Position numbers and translations under genes: made by a program. From Oxyruncus cristatus (Eukaryota; Chordata; Aves; Passeriformes; Cotingidae): a DNA stretch of 64,000 nucleotides. A model generated the notes under the pieces. That model was not told where the DNA came from, ran no database searches, and saw only the letters and a list, made by a program, of their open reading frames with translations. Below are positions 1 to 13,396 of this stretch, one piece after another. The stretch's first letter is position 1; each line of letters begins with the position of its first letter. The stretch is taken from the NCBI GenBank assembly GCA_013399855.1, contig VXAY01002605.1:461293-525292 (forward strand), given 5' to 3'.

Positions 1-1587
1 CTTGTGATTCAGTACAGTTACACTCTTTAATATAGAACATCCCATTATTATATAAAAGATACAAATTGATATAAAAGATTTTTGCATGACTAGAAGGCAA
101 AAAACTATAACTTATTTACTGAGTTGTGACAGATGAAATAGAGATTGATTCTGGTTCGTATTTCAAAGGCTGCCCTCCCCTCTTTGTTGATCTGTTTTGC
201 TAACAGCTTTTGTGGATATGGGATTCAATTGTAGGTTCAGTTTTAGCTTGTTGCAATGCGTATTTGTCCAGGGGCAAATGTTATTCCCAAGCATACCTCT
301 GCTTAACTGAAAATAAGTCTCTTAATGTACCCTTCAATACACCTTCTCATGCTCCCCCTCGAATGTTTTCAGAAATTGTAATGAAAATGTAATTTCAGAA
401 ATGTTTTCTCCCCAAAGCTGTTCCACTGCCAAATAGTAAAAATAAGTCCAGCTTCCTGTTAATGCAGTGGTTGTTAGAGTGGATGATGAGCCAAGGAACT
501 TGCACTATATGTTCTGTTTCCATTCCCCAATGGAGGTGTTTAGATAAGCTCCTCCAACCAGGGTTATGGAGACAGTGCCAGAAATGTTGTGGGAGCTGGA
601 GGGAGTGCTGGACAGTCTAGAAAGCAAAGGAAAAAGCTCCAAATTCAAAACTGAAGCTTTGCAGATCCAAGTCAACTCCCTATTTTTTCAAGGGCATAAT
701 GTACTGCTTCAGGCTTGCAATATGAAAGTATTCAGTTCTCTATTTTCTTCCCTGTAGTTCCAGTTATGCCAGAGCTCACCCTTTTCCCTCTAAGTCAGCT
801 GCAATCTTGCCTGTCTTTTGTTTTACATCAACTGATAAATCAGTCAAATCATCATGTGAATTTTTTTTTTTAGGAACCAAATTTATTTTTTGACAGCTGT
901 GCTCCATCCACTCCTCTCTTTTGTAGATTGTAAATACATTTAAATTATTACTGTTACAATAATGAAAATCCAGGGGGAGTGAGACCCCTGAGACCTTTCA
1001 TCAGCCAGCTCTATCAATTAATTAAGTTATGTGGTACCATGCAGAAAAAACTTAAGGCTTGTCATGGTTGTGACCTCTGTGAAAAGAAAATGAATTTTAG
1101 ATCAGGTTTGACCAGAGACACTAAAAATTAGCTATCTAAAAAAAAGGCAAGCCGAGCTAGTAATTTGCACTCCCAGGACGGTCTATGCAGACAGAGAAGG
1201 CCCTTCCAGAGAAAAACTTGCATGTCTAAGATAAGCAGATGTCCCACCAGGCCTGGTATGTCTCCAAGGGGATTATTATTATTATTACTGCTATCACTGT
1301 TATTTACTTTTTTTAACTCAGCAGTTCCTCAGTAAGAGTCTCTAGATGAGTGGTCAGCATTATCTGGAAAAACAGTGTCAGACATGGAAGCAATCAAGGC
1401 GCAAGCACACAGGCAGGATAAACTTGGTGATGCCAATCTGTGATTTTTCCTTTTTTTCATAAGATAAAATAAAGACTCTTTCTAATAAGGAGCTCGCCAA
1501 CTTTTTCTAGTTTTCCTCTCCCTCCCCTTTGTATTTATTTCTCTTTTTCCATTCTCTTCCTATAATCCTCCACCTTCTTCCTTCCTT
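1..1587. other. Non-coding AT-rich DNA, no gene recognised
   Basis: I recognise no gene here. An open frame at 566-757 (+) translates without obvious low complexity but has no known domain, no splice context and no support beyond its length. A short (ATT)n run lies at 1272-1287. About 1500-1587 is strongly pyrimidine-rich on the plus strand and leads directly into the CR1 fragment that follows. Confidence 0.6.
1272..1287. repeat. (ATT)n simple repeat
   Basis: About five uninterrupted ATT units are directly visible. It is an ordinary trinucleotide microsatellite. Confidence 0.85.
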
Positions 1588-1693
1588 ATAGACTCATGGA
1601 ATGGTTTAGGTTGAAAGGGACCTTAAAACTCATCTGGTTCTAGACCCCCTTCCATGGGCAGGACACCTTCAACTAGACCAGGTTGCTCAGACC
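1588..1693 (-). mobile_element. CR1 LINE, 3'-end fragment
   Basis: The plus strand reads as the reverse complement of the avian CR1 3' end. It has the 'atggaatggtttaggttg' block, then a 'gggaccttaaaactcatct' block, then a 'ccatgggcagg' block and 'ctagaccaggttgctcag'. CR1 is the dominant non-LTR retrotransposon of bird genomes and is usually severely 5'-truncated, as here, with only about 100 bp left. The copy is diverged and lacks a clear run of terminal octamers. It is non-coding and presumably dead. Edges are approximate. Confidence 0.85.
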
Positions 1694-4600
1694 ATATTCT
1701 TTCTTCGCTTGCCAATAATTATCTCCTGCCCAAATGTCATGTCTGAATTTATTTTGTCAAAACCAAAATAATCCAGATACTCTGAAAAATGTTTGAAGAA
1801 TTTCTTGTATGAAAAAAATAAATTAATAAACAGAGAGTCTGAGGAGGAAAAGAAAATTGATAAGCTACATGACAAACGTTGCCCTGACCTCTCCAACTAC
1901 ATCCCTTTCCCCAGACAGGTGTATAAGTAGTCCCATGCAATTGCAATGGGAATAGTTTCATGAGACTTTCTGTATCAGTCCCTCGTCCTGCCTCCATTGA
2001 TGTTGTTTCATATTCCCATCTCTCCAAGGCAGTTCCCATGTGCTCCTAAACTTGCCCAAAACTGACAGCGAAATGGGACTCCAAATTTATGGAAGCCCTT
2101 TGGAAGGAAAGACTGCTGAAATCCCTGTGAGAAAGTCTGATGTCTTGACATGAGCTTTACTCTTGAACCATGGTGTTCTTAAAAAAAAAGAAGATTTTTT
2201 AAATCTTCTTAGAGAAAACTTGGATTTTATTTAATGACAGAAATCTCAAGACTCTCTGTGAAAATACAGCTGCAAAAAGAGACCCTCACAGAATCCAACG
2301 GGGTGCAATACAGGAGAGAAGAGAAACAGGAATAACAGAAAGTAACAACTGCTGGGAAGTCCTAACAACCAGCAACCCCTTTTGAGTTTGAAATCTCTCA
2401 TCATGTGTAAGCATTCAAGCTAATCTGATCTGGAAAGAAACTTATCTCTGGACATATACAAAATTAAAACAAAATTAGTCTTCCTTCAGATTCTTCACTG
2501 AGACTTTCCAACCTGAAAATGCCATTTTCTGATACATCAGCCCATTAGATAAAGATTCCACAAAATCCCAAGATGTGAAGTCACATCTCTAGTTTATGTA
2601 CTATTTATAAAGAGCTTCCCCAGATCTGGGGGTCTGGTGGAGGTCATACTGTTTCAAATACCTGCCCAGTACCCAGGGGAAGGGGGATGGAGAGACTCTG
2701 CCGTCCACTTTGGCTAACAAGCTGTGGAAGTTTCCACGTTTATTAAAAGCTCTCCTTCAAAGGAATGTGTAAGCCCTATCTCACATCCAAGTGACAGTCC
2801 TAGACTGACTTCTCTGTGAGTTGGTCAGCCCCGGATTTGTGCTTATTTAAATGAGTGTGCACACAAAGAAAGTATTCAACAGTTTTCTTTCATGTATGAA
2901 ATAATACGAGGTAAAAGACCACCATTACCATAAGGATTCATCTGTCCCTTTCACTTAGTAGTCAGCAAAAATCTCAAGCCTTCATCTTTACCCCTTTGAC
3001 CTACCCTGTGGGTTTGTCTCTGTCTCAGTATTTGGAGAAGAAGGGACCCCTGATTAAGAGATATGTTGGGCCATCAGTCAACACAGAGCCAAGGGTCTCA
3101 TTTCCTCCTGCATTAATATCTCTCTAGTGTTAATTGCAGTTACGGGTGAATAGGCAATACCAGAGAACAGAGGATGTGAGTGCTTTGCCATTACTGATTA
3201 CCTCACATCACACATTCAAAATGAATTTGCTTGTCCCTGCAATCCTTGGGGGAAGAAAGCCTGTTGTTACTGACAGCTGCTCTTCAAAGGTCAAGGATTA
3301 CAATAGCTGGAACATTGCAGGTCAAGGCTGATGTGAGCCACGCAGAGAAACTCTTCTTGCTGTCCCCGCAGCTGGGCTGTAACAAATGTTATCTGTGTCT
3401 CTCTCTTTATAAGCTTTGAATTCACATAAAAAGGGGGAAGAAAAAAAAGGAAAAAAAAAGCAAATAAAAAATATTTACAATGTAATATCTTCTCTGCACA
3501 CACCTCTTCCAATCAGGCAGCTATGAAAGCTGTCCTCTTGGCAAGATAAACTATCATTTTTTAACAAGGTAGATGGATGCCTTCATACATTTTTAAGCTT
3601 GGGACAGGATATATTTTGTGGTTTATTTATAATGACATCAATTACACTTGCTCCAAGGTAATAATTCACTCCTTTATAATTATTTATGAGGTGATTTTTA
3701 CTTTTTTGAAAGTTTTATATTTATTGATGTGTTTGGTTAACGAACACTTAAATGACATGGTCAGTTGCTTTGCAGGATGCTGGAGAACAGCAAAATCAAT
3801 ATGTTCTGCACCTGAGAACAATCTTCTTAGTTTTGTAGTAATGATTCCCTGAGCAAGGTCCCAGGAGCCTGCAGGATAATTGCAATTCCACGTAGTCAAC
3901 AGTCTGCTCAGATCTATATAATCACTGTCTTCAGCTGCTTCATTTTGTTTGGTTTTGTTGTGTGTGATCTTTGCCATTAACATCTCTCTCTGTGATCTCA
4001 ACTGGCTGGTTTTTGCCCCCCAACCCCTCCTCTAGCTTTCATTTTAGAACCTCTGTTGGATTCAGACCCCTGCATGGAGCAGAAAAAGCAGTTAGTTAAG
4101 TAGCTGCTTTCTGCCACTCAATTTATCTTTGTTGATTGCTACCTTTGGAGAATGAAAGTTCACAACACTCTGGATAAACATTAAAAAAAAAAAAAAAGAG
4201 ACATAATAAGACTTAGTATCCCCAGCTGAAGATAATTGATCTCCTCAGTTCCTTTAATATGCAGAGTACGGAACACAGACAAGTGTTAATGGAATAATAT
4301 ATTCTATGGCCCCTCTGTGCTGGGAGGCAGACAGCACTCTGCACGGTGAGGGATGATAAGCAGGGTTAGCTCTTCCAGTCAAGAAGCTGGCAAAGAAATT
4401 GGTCTTCAGGTTGCAAGGTCTCTACAGATGCAAAGGAGAATATATGATGGTATTTCATCTCTAAAGTGGCTTGTGTTCTGGCTGTGGCACAGAGTGTTTT
4501 TTAGAAGGACAGGATCAATGGTTTAGGGCCTTTTTAAACTGGTAATTCTATCTTTAGAATATTTGTGCAACGCCTCGCCCAGCAAATGCACTAAGGTAAT

Positions 4601-6130
4601 TAATCAGTTCTAATATATAATTCCTAAATAACGTTTGCATGCAGAGCACATACACCAAGACAGAGCTTAAGAGAGTAAACCAGTCAGGAAAGCATAACAA
4701 ATGTAATCCATGATCTCTTATACTGGAGGCCTGGACCACTGGTGGTCCATAAGTCCTCCCCTGCAGCAAGTCCATAAAGACATATTAGACAGTGAAGTGT
4801 ACAGTCGTTTCATAGAAATGACAGTGCCTGTCATTCCACAAGATATTTGAGGATCTGGCATTGATCCAAAGTGGTTGGGAATCACTGTCTTTCTGGATCA
4901 CCTCAACCTAGAGAAAAATAAAAGCCTTAAATGGGGTGACACAATATTCAGAGTGAGGCTTCCTCCCCATGATGTTCAGGTTTGGTTTGTTTGTCAGCTC
5001 TTGCTGACAGGCATCTGCCACACTGCCAGGATCAAGTGATTTTGAAACACAACCTGATCCAGTCTATTACCTTCCACATTAGTTCAAGGATTAATCCAAG
5101 ACCTCAACTATTGAGGTCTACTGCCCTGTTGCAGGGTGTCGGGCACAGCTTTCAAGTGCAGGAATATCTGAGGAGAGAAAAGTGTTGGTAGAAAGGATAA
5201 CTAATGATCAGGCTGCTTCAATTTGAAGCTCAAGAAGAGACACCCAAAAGAGGAGAGTATACTGAGCACCTGAGAGCTGAAAACCAGATGTCTCAGCTGG
5301 ACACCTAAACTATCAGGTATTCTCAGCAGTCACTCTAGAAAATACAGCTCTAGGTCCTTCAGTTAACACAAAACAGGCCAAACACCTTCGAAATGGACCA
5401 GAGAAACCCCCCAAAACATATTACTTGGGAAGTTATTAGCTGGTAGCTGACAAAACCAATTCTCCCCCTTCATTTAGGAAAATGAAAATTGGCATCATTC
5501 TTCTGGCTTTCAAAATAGACCAGTAGTAATGTTAACATGAATAAATCAACAGGGAAGATGTTTGTAAATCTTGATCAACCAAAGAGATATAGTTACCTGC
5601 TATAAAGGAAGATAGCTGGCTTTTCTCCTTCCATTAACTGTTGCCAAATCTCATAAATGTAAACAGAGAATAAATCCTTTCAGTCACTGAATATGAATAT
5701 TCTCCTGGGAAAATCCAGCTGGCATCTAACTTGATTTATGTGCTTTAAAAAAAGCATTTGTTTTATAAGCCTAGGGTGAGCCTTAAAATATAAGTTCATG
5801 TGTAAAAAATATTATGGTTCAGGACCTATTTCAGGGAAAAAAATAAAAATTACATCCTCCTCTCAGCTGCCAACCATTCCCCATGCTGAGAGCAAAGGCA
5901 CATGAACTCAGGGTCACGACATCGGTTCAGAGGAATCTGTTAAATTTCAGTATTGAAACAATGACCTCTAGGATCACAGCCCCTTTCCAGGCTGCTACTA
6001 TGGTTCCTAATCTTTGCACTGGAATTGGAAGTCTGGAGTCATAATATTGGTTGGATCCAAGCCTATGTGACTTTTCTACAGACAGAAAAAAAAGAATCTA
6101 AAGCCTTCCTGCACCACCCCATCTTTGCTG
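1694..6130. other. Non-coding DNA, no gene recognised
   Basis: Several short open frames occur on both strands (for example 3684-4001 minus and 3577-3852 plus). They overlap one another and show no motif I recognise, so I treat them as chance. A perfect short inverted repeat lies at 2188-2210 and a 15-base A tract at 4183-4197. I see nothing else to annotate. Confidence 0.6.
2188..2210. repeat. Perfect 10-bp inverted repeat, 3-nt spacer
   Basis: The arms AAGAAGATTT and AAATCTTCTT are exact reverse complements separated by TTT. The arms are AT-rich. On the minus strand the hairpin is preceded by nothing that looks like a small RNA gene, and no function is inferred. Confidence 0.8.
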
Positions 6131-6190
6131 CTGCTCATCTGTGTCACTTCAGGTGAAACGTTACTTTCCTCTGTCTGTACTTCATAGATG
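6131..6190 (+). repeat. Possible MIR/CORE-SINE core relic
   Basis: The run 'ctgtgtcacttcaggtgaaa' followed by 'cgttactttcctctgtctg' resembles the MIR core, in which a 'ctgtgtgacc' block is followed by 'caagtcactt' and 'cctctgtgcctcag'. The match is patchy, with several indels. It is consistent with an old amniote SINE remnant, but short enough to arise by chance. A profile search would settle it. Confidence 0.3.
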
Positions 6191-6688
6191 CTCCTAACAG
6201 CCATCTTCTAACCCTACTCTAACATGTAACATCTTACCTGAATATTCCATATCTGTCTTTAATGAATAAACTTCATTTCTTAATAAACAGTAACATTACC
6301 GGCAAACTTAGGCCAACTACAAAACCCACTGCTCTCCTAGTCAAAGAGTATTTCCTAAGTGTGAGAGGGACAACCTGTCTTACATCCATTCATTACTCTT
6401 CAATTTCTGTCCTCATTTTAGATGTCCCAACAAAATAATTATAGAAATGCACTTTTTTATTTTTCAGAGCAAGGCCATATTACTAAGCAGAAAGTGATTA
6501 CAAGGTCAGTAGCAGGCCTGTTCTTTGGCTGGGGAGCTGGAGATCTGTGAGCTCTTAGTGGGAGTGAGGTCATGCTAAGAAAGGTTTGAGGGAAACTGGC
6601 TGATAAACTGAAGAGTTCCCCGTGCTTTGGGTTTATGTCTGATTATTTGGTCAAGTAACTTGCTCCCAAACTTGAAGATTTTCTTTAT

Positions 6689-6716
6689 GCATACATACAA
6701 ACACACACACACACAT
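6689..6716. repeat. (AC)n microsatellite
   Basis: A run of about seven AC units, preceded by a CATA-rich lead-in. It is a common vertebrate dinucleotide repeat and may be length-polymorphic. Confidence 0.85.
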
Positions 6717-7544
6717 GAAATACACACTTGTCCACTATATATCAATGTCCCATGTCATTCTATTTTCAGTCTTGGGGAAATTGAGAGAACATTGCCAAGC
6801 CTGTTCTCAGTTCTACTCTGTAGAGGCCCAAACTAAAATTACGACTGAAAAGCAAATGCGGTGACCTTTAAAAGAATCGAGAAGAAGCTATTTCCAGTAC
6901 ATTACTAAATGCTATATTTTAAAGGTTCTAACCTTATTTGCTACAAGTGTATAATATCAGGAAAACCTTGTGAGTGAAGGTTCTGCATTCATCACATAGC
7001 CCAAGTCACTTACAGAAGAAATGGGGAAAGTTATTATTTTCTCCCTTGCAGACATTAAAGTTCAACCCCCTTTCCTGTAGTGTTTTGCAGCATTAAATAA
7101 GGGTCAGGGATCACTTTAAGAATTACAGGCTTCTCAACTTAAAAAAAATCTGGGTTCTTGCAAACAGCCGTAGATGCGTCATCAAACGGGGAGAGCAATT
7201 TACGAGACACGCATGTCCTACATGGCTCAAATAAGCTAAGGGGAACCAGGTACTGCTACTGATATTGACACAGCACAAAGGTTATTGAACAAAATACTCT
7301 TTTATGAGAATTGTAAGAGAAACTGATTTGCAAGATAGAGTTTAAAGTAGAAGATAAGACAACAAAAGGCATGTCAAAGTATTGTGAGACCACCCTTAAG
7401 TCTGGAGTTTAATTGCATCGAGTAAGTAACAAGAGGTGTGATAGTGTGTTTTTGTAGTGCTTTATTTAATGTCTGACAGTCAACAGAGACTTTGTGTTTT
7501 GATGCTTAGAAAATCATAAACTGAAATGTTAACTTTGCTTTATG

Positions 7545-7563
7545 TATTATTATTATTATTATT
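7545..7563. repeat. (TAT)n simple repeat
   Basis: About six uninterrupted TAT units, directly visible. Nothing else is notable. Confidence 0.85.
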
Positions 7564-8787
7564 GATTGATTTATATTGTACCTTTTGTATTCATAATGGT
7601 ACTCTACAACAAATAAATCAGGGAGTGTAAAACCTTTTTCAGAGCAAATAAAGAATGAAGACAGGCAGAACCAGAAATGTCAGTAAACGCAAAAGTGGTT
7701 GGTAAACAAGTGTGGGGGTTTATCTGATTTTTATAAATTTGTCTGGAATTCTCTGTATGGGATATTGTGGTGTCAAATATCTCACCAGATAAGTTCCTAG
7801 TGAGAACATACAACATATCAGGTAACAGACAAATAGAAGAGGTGGGAAATATAAACACTACAAACCAGTTACAAAGTAGTTTCCAAAATGGAATATAAAT
7901 TTGGTCAGGAAACAGCACTAAGAAAATATGCAAGATCTTGAAATTCCTTAAGAAGCACTGTAGCATTTATAATCAAGAAATACCTAATACAAAGACAATC
8001 TGCTACCATTCAGACTTCATTCCTGCAATCCAAGTCCCTGGTCCTGTAAGCTACAGAATGGGCTTTGCCGTGAGCTTACAGTTAAACACATAGTTTATAG
8101 AACCACTGCTAGATATTACATGTGAAAATGAGAAAAATATGAAGAAAAGCTCCAAAAACACTGCATGGATTATTTTTTTTACAATTCATTTTTGGCCATC
8201 CAGAACCGCCTCCATTTGTTTCAGTATAACAGGACTGTGACCTTAAAGAGCTTAAAGAGTTACAGGCCCTGGCTGTGCTTTAAAACAGTACAGGAAATCA
8301 CAGGCACAGATATGGTACTTGACCTTTAGTGGTGCAATGAAACCACTAAAATATATGTTAGGCTGCAAAATGCTGAGATCTTCTACCGTGAAACAAAACA
8401 GATATTGATTTTTTCCTGCACACCTTTTAGTACAACAGTAAGTCAAATGTAGTTGGTGCCAGATGATTCTGGTTGGTTGAGATATCATGCAATGTGTTCA
8501 GTAAAAGTCAAGAGTGGTGAGCTTTTACTGCTTTTGCAGCTTGGTTTTCTGAATTAAACTAACCAAACCTGAGGGTTAAACAGATGTGTCAGCAATGTCT
8601 CCTTATAACTTACACAAAGCAAAGTTCTGTAGAAACCCAAGTTCAATAGGTGAGGGGATGAAGTTTTGCTGCTCGGATGAAAGACAATGTTTGGATGAAC
8701 ACAGTTGGATTTCTGAGTTAACTACTGGACAGGAATCAAAGGAAGACTTTCGAAGATCCCTGTTTAATGGAGGAGTCCATCCCTCAT

Positions 8788-8809
8788 AAAAAAAAAAAAA
8801 AAAAAAAAA
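8788..8809. repeat. Poly(A) tract, 22 bases
   Basis: One of the longest homopolymers in the window. It follows directly on the TAA that closes an open frame at 8586-8789 (+), which at first suggests a retrocopy tail. I see no target-site duplication and no AATAAA at the right distance, so the tract is more simply a plain A run. Confidence 0.85.
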
Positions 8810-8861
8810 TGCAAATTTTACCACATATGAGTCTAGAAAAACTTAAGGATTTAATAGATTT

Positions 8862-8919
8862 AATAGATTTTAAAGTTATTTAAATTAGCAAATAGTTTTT
8901 AAGGTTGTTTAAATTAGCT
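8862..8919 (+). repeat. 29-bp imperfect tandem duplication, two copies
   Basis: Unit one (8862-8890) and unit two (8891-8919) align over 29 bases with only a few substitutions. Both share AATAG, then a TTTTAA core and TTTAAATTAGC. Just upstream, a nine-base AATAGATTT unit is also repeated. The composition is very AT-rich. It is most simply replication slippage. Confidence 0.8.
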
Positions 8920-10542
8920 AACCATGAAATGGAAGTAAAAAAACACATTTTTGACACTTTAAGATAAAATGCTCCTCAAAAAGCTTTTAGAAAATAAGTA
9001 ACACCTGATGGCAACAAACTATAATGAGAAACAGTTTCATACAACACATATGTTTCTACATTTCTGCACCCCAGAACATGGTGTGGTTTTTACAGACAGA
9101 TACATGAGCAAGGACGTATTAGTTTTTGTGACTTTGAACATTAGTCTGCAAAGATGCTTCTCCCATTCCATGGCAGGCCTGAGGCTGAAGGCACACAGTT
9201 TTCTGTAGCATATCCTTTATGCTCTGCTGCTGCATGATCCTACTTTAAATACAAAAATCTCAGTGACTCTACTACTGGTTGCTGTGGAAATGCTTGTGAG
9301 ATCACAGAGGTCTCAATGAAAACAGCAAGAACTGTCAGATTAAAACTGGTTTTCAGTCTATCCACAGAGCTCTATACTTTTAAAATTAGTGATGAAAATT
9401 CACAGACAATAGGTCAGCTATTCTTAGTGACCTTTCATAGGTCACTGCATGGTCTGAGGGCACTTGTGTACTCAGTGCAGAAGTCTGGGGTCAGTCAGTG
9501 TTTCTATGCACGTTTCAGTACGAATAAGAGGCAATGTGTTCTACAGAGGTCTATCAATCCAATTCCAAACTGAGCCATCCACACTGCCTACTTCAAATAC
9601 CTGAGCACCAGACAGTTCCTTAACTGAGATATTCCAGTCTGTTTTGTAAAGGCACCTACAACCCCTGTTGCTTATCAAGGCCCTTGAGATGTTGCTTCTG
9701 CACTCCAAGCTGGAAGACTACCAAGTCTGTGCTATCAGATGGCTGGGGGTGATCCTGTTCTCTGAACAAGGGGAGCAACATCAACATTGATGACCCAACC
9801 TTGCCATCCTTTGATACTCAAAATCCAGTCCAGTGCTGTGTGAGAGTGTCAGTCTTCACGCTTGCAAGAACACAGGTATTCAGCTGACTCCAACAGCAAT
9901 TCGTGCACAGCAAGCACAGAAAGTCAGCACTGCTGAACATTATTAGTAACTGCAGCTGGGTTCCTCTCAGCTAAATCTGCCTCGTCTACAAATGACCGCC
10001 AGAACATGAAAAAAACAGAGGAATTGCCATACTCTAAGTGAAAAAATATGATTGAATAAATCCCGAGCATAAGACTTTGTGCCTAATTAGTTAAATCCCC
10101 TTAAGACATTAAAAAAGAGAAAAAATGCTAAAAGGGCTCTCAGTAATTTGTAATAAGATGCTTAGATAATGTACTCACTATCAAGGGAAGTTTCCAGTTT
10201 CACTGTACTCCATTTTTTAACATCTTGGCAAAGACCTTTCTCTCCCTCTCATGCTAAAGACCTCCCATTGACACTGTAACGTTAGCCTGGGAGCAGCTGG
10301 TGACTATTTCTGATGAATGGCAGGTGAGAGAGTTTTTCATGCCAAACAACACGCATGCAAAACTGAATTCTAGTTCCTAGTTTCCTTCATTTAGCAGTTT
10401 TAAAGGAACCTGAGACAAGGTAGTTTGGGAAAGTTAAATGTTCACCTTACAGAAGCAGACTCTACTATGGGGCAAAAGCAAAGAGGGGAAAAAGCTCTGG
10501 GATGGAGCTGTCTGCCCTTTGGTTTGGCATTGGTACACTCTT

Positions 10543-10560
10543 GCCCTGCTGTAGCAGGGC
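10543..10560. repeat. GC-rich short palindrome
   Basis: The arms GCCCTGCT and AGCAGGGC are exact reverse complements with only GT between them. As a folded strand this gives a seven-pair stem and a TGTA loop. No terminator or RNA gene context is seen. Confidence 0.75.
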
Positions 10561-11469
10561 TGACATAAGCCACATTGGTACCTGAGCATCATAGTCCACA
10601 AACAGATGTAAAGAAATCTCATTTGGAGCTGATCCAGAATGAAATGGGCTTTCTTCATAAAATAAAAAAGCAAAATTGGTTGAAAAGTCTATTCAAAATA
10701 TTAGCATTTCTCTCCATGTCTGTTTTTTTGAGGGATTTTCTTGGTTTGAGTCTATTTTTGCCTTTTTAATATTTAATAGGCTACATTTAGATGTATTTTG
10801 GACTTGAGACTTTAATTCAGACTAAGTTTAAAAGACTCTGGTTTTTTACAGCAAATTTTTAAACAGTTTTATTTCTTTTCAAATGTTTCAACTGTAGCCC
10901 ACTCCATATCTACCAACACAAAAAACATCAGAGAACTTTGTGTCAAACTTTATATCCAAACCTTCCATCAAAGGGTTAAACCATATGGAAGTTTAAAGTG
11001 CAGCCGGACAATACTGTAACGATGTTAACCAAAGAGGCCTCTGCTGACAGTGTGGTCCTGGCCTTTTAGCACTCTGATTAGAGTTTACTCTGCAGAATGG
11101 ACAGTTGTGATGGGCTGGCTGAGGACTGACTACTCAGTCTACCATTTCAGGTATGCCAGCGTTCCTCCTGATTTCTGTCCATGGATAATGCAAACACCAA
11201 AAATGCCAAATAGCCTCAGTTGATGCAGATGTTACAGAAATCAAGGACATTCAGAAACAACCAGGACTGTCCTCCTTTCCTCCCCCGTCCTTTTTTTTAA
11301 GTTCATCAAAATGCGTTTTTTATATTGCTTCAGCTTTTCTTTTTGTGCCAAGTCCCAGCAACGAACCTCCTTTATTAAACTGACATTTTGCAAGTAGTTA
11401 GTCCTGAAAATTGACTAAGCCCTTTTGGTATTAGAAAAATCATTCTGGAGGCAGCTGAAATATTAAATG

Positions 11470-11486
11470 AAAAAAAAAAAAAAAAA
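11470..11486. repeat. Poly(A) tract, 17 bases
   Basis: Simple homopolymer, with no flanking signal that would make it a retroposon tail. Confidence 0.85.
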
Positions 11487-13376
11487 GCTAATGGAACAGC
11501 AGGAAATCTGATTAATTTTTCTTTTCAGAGAGCAATGCTGATGAAGCAAGATAGCCATTTTATTCAGCAATGAGGTAATTTATTTGGCAAAAATAGAAAC
11601 TACCTGAATCTGGGCTGAAAATCTAAACCATGCTTCAGCTGAAGTTCAGAAATATTATTTCGGTTCACTTGAATTGTTTTTTCATGTTCCACTCTAATTA
11701 TGACAGATTGGCACCCACTCCAAATTAGGAGCGGCCAAGACATGGATGGGGAACTTGAAGAACAGCAAAGTTCTGCCTGGAGCAAAGTGGGTGATTCATT
11801 TGGAAGGAGATGTTTTCTGAGAAATCCACATTCCAGCTTAGTTACCTGGCAGTCTGGGGCAATTAGATTGGATATTTGAAACTGCAACGAGTTACCAGGC
11901 ACATGAATTAATTTTATTATTCTCTCTTCGGTTAACTAAGCTCACACTGAGAATCAAACTTTCTAAGGAAATTTGGGAGTGGGGTTTAAAAGGAGCTTTT
12001 CGAAGTAAATATCAGGTATGTACAGTATAAAGATATAGCGCATTATAACATTTGTAGGAAGACTGGGAACATAATGCATTCACTGAACCAATGTGAAGAT
12101 TTTAATTCCCTGTCCTTTCTGCAATTTTATGAAAAAATAAAAGTGTGTAGTTGCACACTCAAATCAGAGTCAGGTACTCCACATACCGTGCAGGTATTGC
12201 CATGCACTTTTTTAACTAAACACACCATGCTGAACTGTGTGCCCTTCACTGAAGTGCCTAAATCAGGTGGGCAATTCCAAACAACAACTCAATGCACCCA
12301 AAAGTCAAACTTCCTCTCTCTGTTTATCTCTAATGAGCCTAGAGAGAGGCTACAGGAATGAAAACTTAAAACCTTGTTTAAGAACTTGTACTTTCAAAGG
12401 ATGAAAGCAGGCTTTACATGCTTGTTATTTTGTTGATTTAAATGTGATTCTGTTTTTGCAAAAACTTTTATCACCATGAATTTTGTTAATTCTAAGGTTA
12501 ACAATTTCAGAATATTAGTTCATCTGATATTGTGTAAACTCTTGCCACAAGGCTTCTGTCTTCTTTCTATAGCAAAATAGGTAAATTTTTCATTATATTT
12601 CTTTCCAACGTGCTTGAAGGAGAAGTGACAACCATTACTGCTGCCTAATAAAGCTAAGCCCCTGTGTTACACTGCTCTGCACAAAAAATACATCAGGCAG
12701 GGACTAGCTTGCATTTCATTCTCAAGACAGAAGGTACATGATGTTTGTGAACAGAAAATGAGATTATACCAAACAAAACTAGATGGGGGAGCCAAACCAA
12801 CCAATTCAGAACATCGCTACAAAGTTACTGTTATTACAGATGACTGTTTCACCTTATAAACCATGTTTTCATTATGTTTCTGGTAAAGGTACATTTGGGA
12901 AAGGACTATTTCCTTGTCCTGCTTTGAGAGGATTTTGTTTACCAGTTGGGTTGTGCAGCACTCTCACACAAATTTCACCAATGAGCAATAAAGAAAGCTG
13001 CAGAACAACACACTTAAATCATGTATGTGCCTTCTGCTCCTTATATCATAGTAACTAAACAAACAAAACAAACCAAAATCTAACCCTTTCCCCTCTGCAG
13101 GTTGATATATCTCCAAATCCTTAATCTCTCCAGCTGGCTAGCTTAGTCTAGTTTCTATAATACCATCATACATTGTAGTTCCTGTCCACATCCAAGAACA
13201 TACAGTGATCTGGGAACTCTTGATTTAATACATGTTGCCACACTGCCCTTGACCTCAGAAGGACTTTGAAGTTTTCTGGCTGGAGATGAAAGTTACAGTA
13301 TGTGTGGCAGGGCTGGGCTGTAGCATAAGAAAGAATTGCTAACTCAACAACTTGTTAAAACACACATTTCCAGGAC

Positions 13377-13396
13377 TTTTTTTTTTTTTTTTTTTT
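13377..13396. repeat. Poly(T) tract, 20 bases
   Basis: Simple homopolymer. It could in principle be the tail of a minus-strand retroposed sequence, but nothing recognisable lies at higher coordinates. Confidence 0.85.

Noticed and set aside
8586..8809. Open frame running into a 22-base poly(A), suggestive of a processed retrocopy
   Set aside because: No target-site duplication, no polyadenylation signal at the usual distance, and no recognisable protein.
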